Assembly (NCBI RefSeq): GCF_016653315.1
Contig: NZ_NHSH01000057.1
Coordinates: 323,882 to 387,881 of the forward strand
Direction of reading: 5' to 3'
DNA: 64,000 nucleotides
DNA from: Halochromatium roseum
GTDB lineage: Bacteria; Pseudomonadota; Gammaproteobacteria; Chromatiales; Chromatiaceae
Part shown: positions 63,294-64,000 of the stretch, in pieces
Numbering within the stretch: position 1 is the stretch's first letter
How the letters are laid out: each line of letters opens with the position of its first letter
Program-made: the position numbers and the translations under genes
Notes under the pieces: model-generated
What the model saw: the letters and a program-made list of their open reading frames with translations, nothing else
What the model was told of the DNA's origin: nothing
The model's database searches: none

Positions 63294-63887
63294 TCAGGCT
63301 CTGAGGAGCGCATTCAGCCAGCGCTCGCCCTCACGATCAGGGCGACGATCGGCGGTTATCCAGCTCTCGACCAACTTCAACGCGGGCACCCTGCAGAGCA
63401 GTTTCGCCAACCCTGCTTCGTCGAGATCGGTGAAACGCCGGCCGCCGTGCACTCGCTGGCCGCGCCCGTACTTGAACGAAACGTAGAGAATTCCGCCGGC
63501 TCTCAGTGCCCGAGCCAAGCGCTGCATGATCTCCGGCAACTCTGCCAAAGGCACGTGCAACAGGCTAGCACAGGCCCAGATGCCATCGAAGCACCCGCAC
63601 CAGTCGATGGCTTGGAAGCGACGGATCTCTACCGGCAGCCCGCAGTGCGCCTCGGCGAGCGCGGCTAAGGCTGGAGATGGCTCCATCGCCGTGACCGCAT
63701 AACCCCGCTCGTTGAAGATCCGTGCATCGCGCCCGGAGCCACAGCCAGCATCAAGAATCGCCGCGCCCTCAGCCAGTTGGCGCAAGAACGGCTCGTAGAG
63801 CGACGACATGTCGACATCGACGGTGGTGGCGAAAAATGATTCCGCCTCAGCGTCGTAGTACGCCAGGGTGGGATCTGAACTCTGCAT
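63294..63887 (-). CDS. Class I SAM-dependent methyltransferase (unknown substrate)
   Basis: A 197-residue methyltransferase. GAAILDAGCGSGRDARIFNE at about residues 37-56 is the SAM-binding loop, VTAMEPSPALAALAE the acidic second strand, and FDGIWACASLLHVPLAELPE the fourth motif. The pattern resembles TehB/UbiE-like small-molecule methyltransferases. YYDAEAESFFATTVDVDMSS at the N-terminus is shared with many uncharacterised members. It lies behind the eroded fragments and is intact. Substrate cannot be predicted. Confidence 0.85.
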   Translation of the reverse strand: MQSSDPTLAYYDAEAESFFATTVDVDMSSLYEPFLRQLAEGAAILDAGCGSGRDARIFNERGYAVTAMEPSPALAALAEAHCGLPVEIRRFQAIDWCGCFDGIWACASLLHVPLAELPEIMQRLARALRAGGILYVSFKYGRGQRVHGGRRFTDLDEAGLAKLLCRVPALKLVESWITADRRPDREGERWLNALLRA

Positions 63888-63929
63888 CAGGTTGCTCGAA
63901 GTATGCTTGCTGCCGCGCCGGCACTTCGC

Positions 63930-63991
63930 GCGATGCTGGATGCCTGCTGAAAGCCTCTATACTGCCAAGACAGATGGCCTTGGGGTTAGCC
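63930..63991 (+). promoter_or_regulatory. Second copy of the promoter-like segment
   Basis: A 62-base segment with GCGATGCTGG, GAAAG, TATACT (63958-63963) and TTGGGGTTAGCC, closely resembling 61535-61597. It sits at the right window edge and reads rightwards, so a gene resembling the one at 61631 may start just outside. Confidence 0.5.
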
Positions 63992-64000
63992 CCCCTTGAG

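Overview
This window looks like the chromosome of a GC-rich gammaproteobacterium, most plausibly a Chromatiales / purple-sulfur-type organism. That is inference: ubiG next to a mupP-like phosphatase, ygfZ, ispH, pqiABC, yhbY and glgBC all fit, but the window has no rRNA, no photosynthesis gene and no other direct taxonomic marker. Gene density is high, and most genes sit in short operons with 4-base ATGA overlaps.

Layout. 1-660: start of a PhoD-like phosphatase, cut by the edge. 810-3260: a small integron-like cassette array without a visible integrase, four toxin-antitoxin-type pairs on the minus strand separated by attC-like imperfect palindromes. 3520-8449: metallophosphoesterase, cyclic-nucleotide-binding protein, GH13 amylase and a CpdA-like phosphodiesterase. 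8569-12899: acylphosphatase, periplasmic thioredoxin, CNT nucleoside transporter and an RNB ribonuclease. 13142-21000: ygfZ, ubiG, mupP/gph, a squalene-synthase-fold protein (NDUFAF6-like), a nucleotidyltransferase remnant, ispH, thiO and a membrane sensor fused to an AlbA_2 domain. 21051-29615: an RND efflux pump pair, then pqiABC. 29643-37045: corrinoid salvage (cobS, cobU, btuB behind a cobalamin riboswitch) mixed with DUF808 and YyaL-type genes. 37254-45594: a CheB-CheR-PAS protein, a PAS-GGDEF-EAL protein and a PAS-GGDEF protein. 45743-49332: fumarase behind a repeat-built leader ORF, an AcuI-type oxidoreductase, yhbY and a lipoprotein. 49385-51333: btaAB betaine-lipid genes. 51491-56951: malQ, glgC and glgB. 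56948-59718: a periplasmic metallo-beta-lactamase-fold protein, a secreted Cache protein with a CheD-like C-terminus, and a DUF2892 protein. 59756-64000: an eroded accessory region with an orphan phosphorothioation-associated methyltransferase-family gene, unknown small genes, several gene fragments (one with a clear frameshift) and a duplicated promoter-like segment at the right edge.

Functional picture. Carbon storage (glgB, glgC, malQ, amylase), phosphate-sparing lipids (btaAB), envelope lipid transport (pqiABC) and efflux, B12 uptake, and c-di-GMP / chemosensory-style signalling dominate. The strongest unusual observations are the exported Cache protein whose C-terminal region carries a Thr-Cys-His pattern matching the CheD glutamine-deamidase active site (57925-59415), the sensor-AlbA_2 fusion (19126-21000), the integrase-less cassette array (810-3260), and the leader ORF made of three 12-base repeats whose stop codon overlaps the fumarase start (45743-45784).
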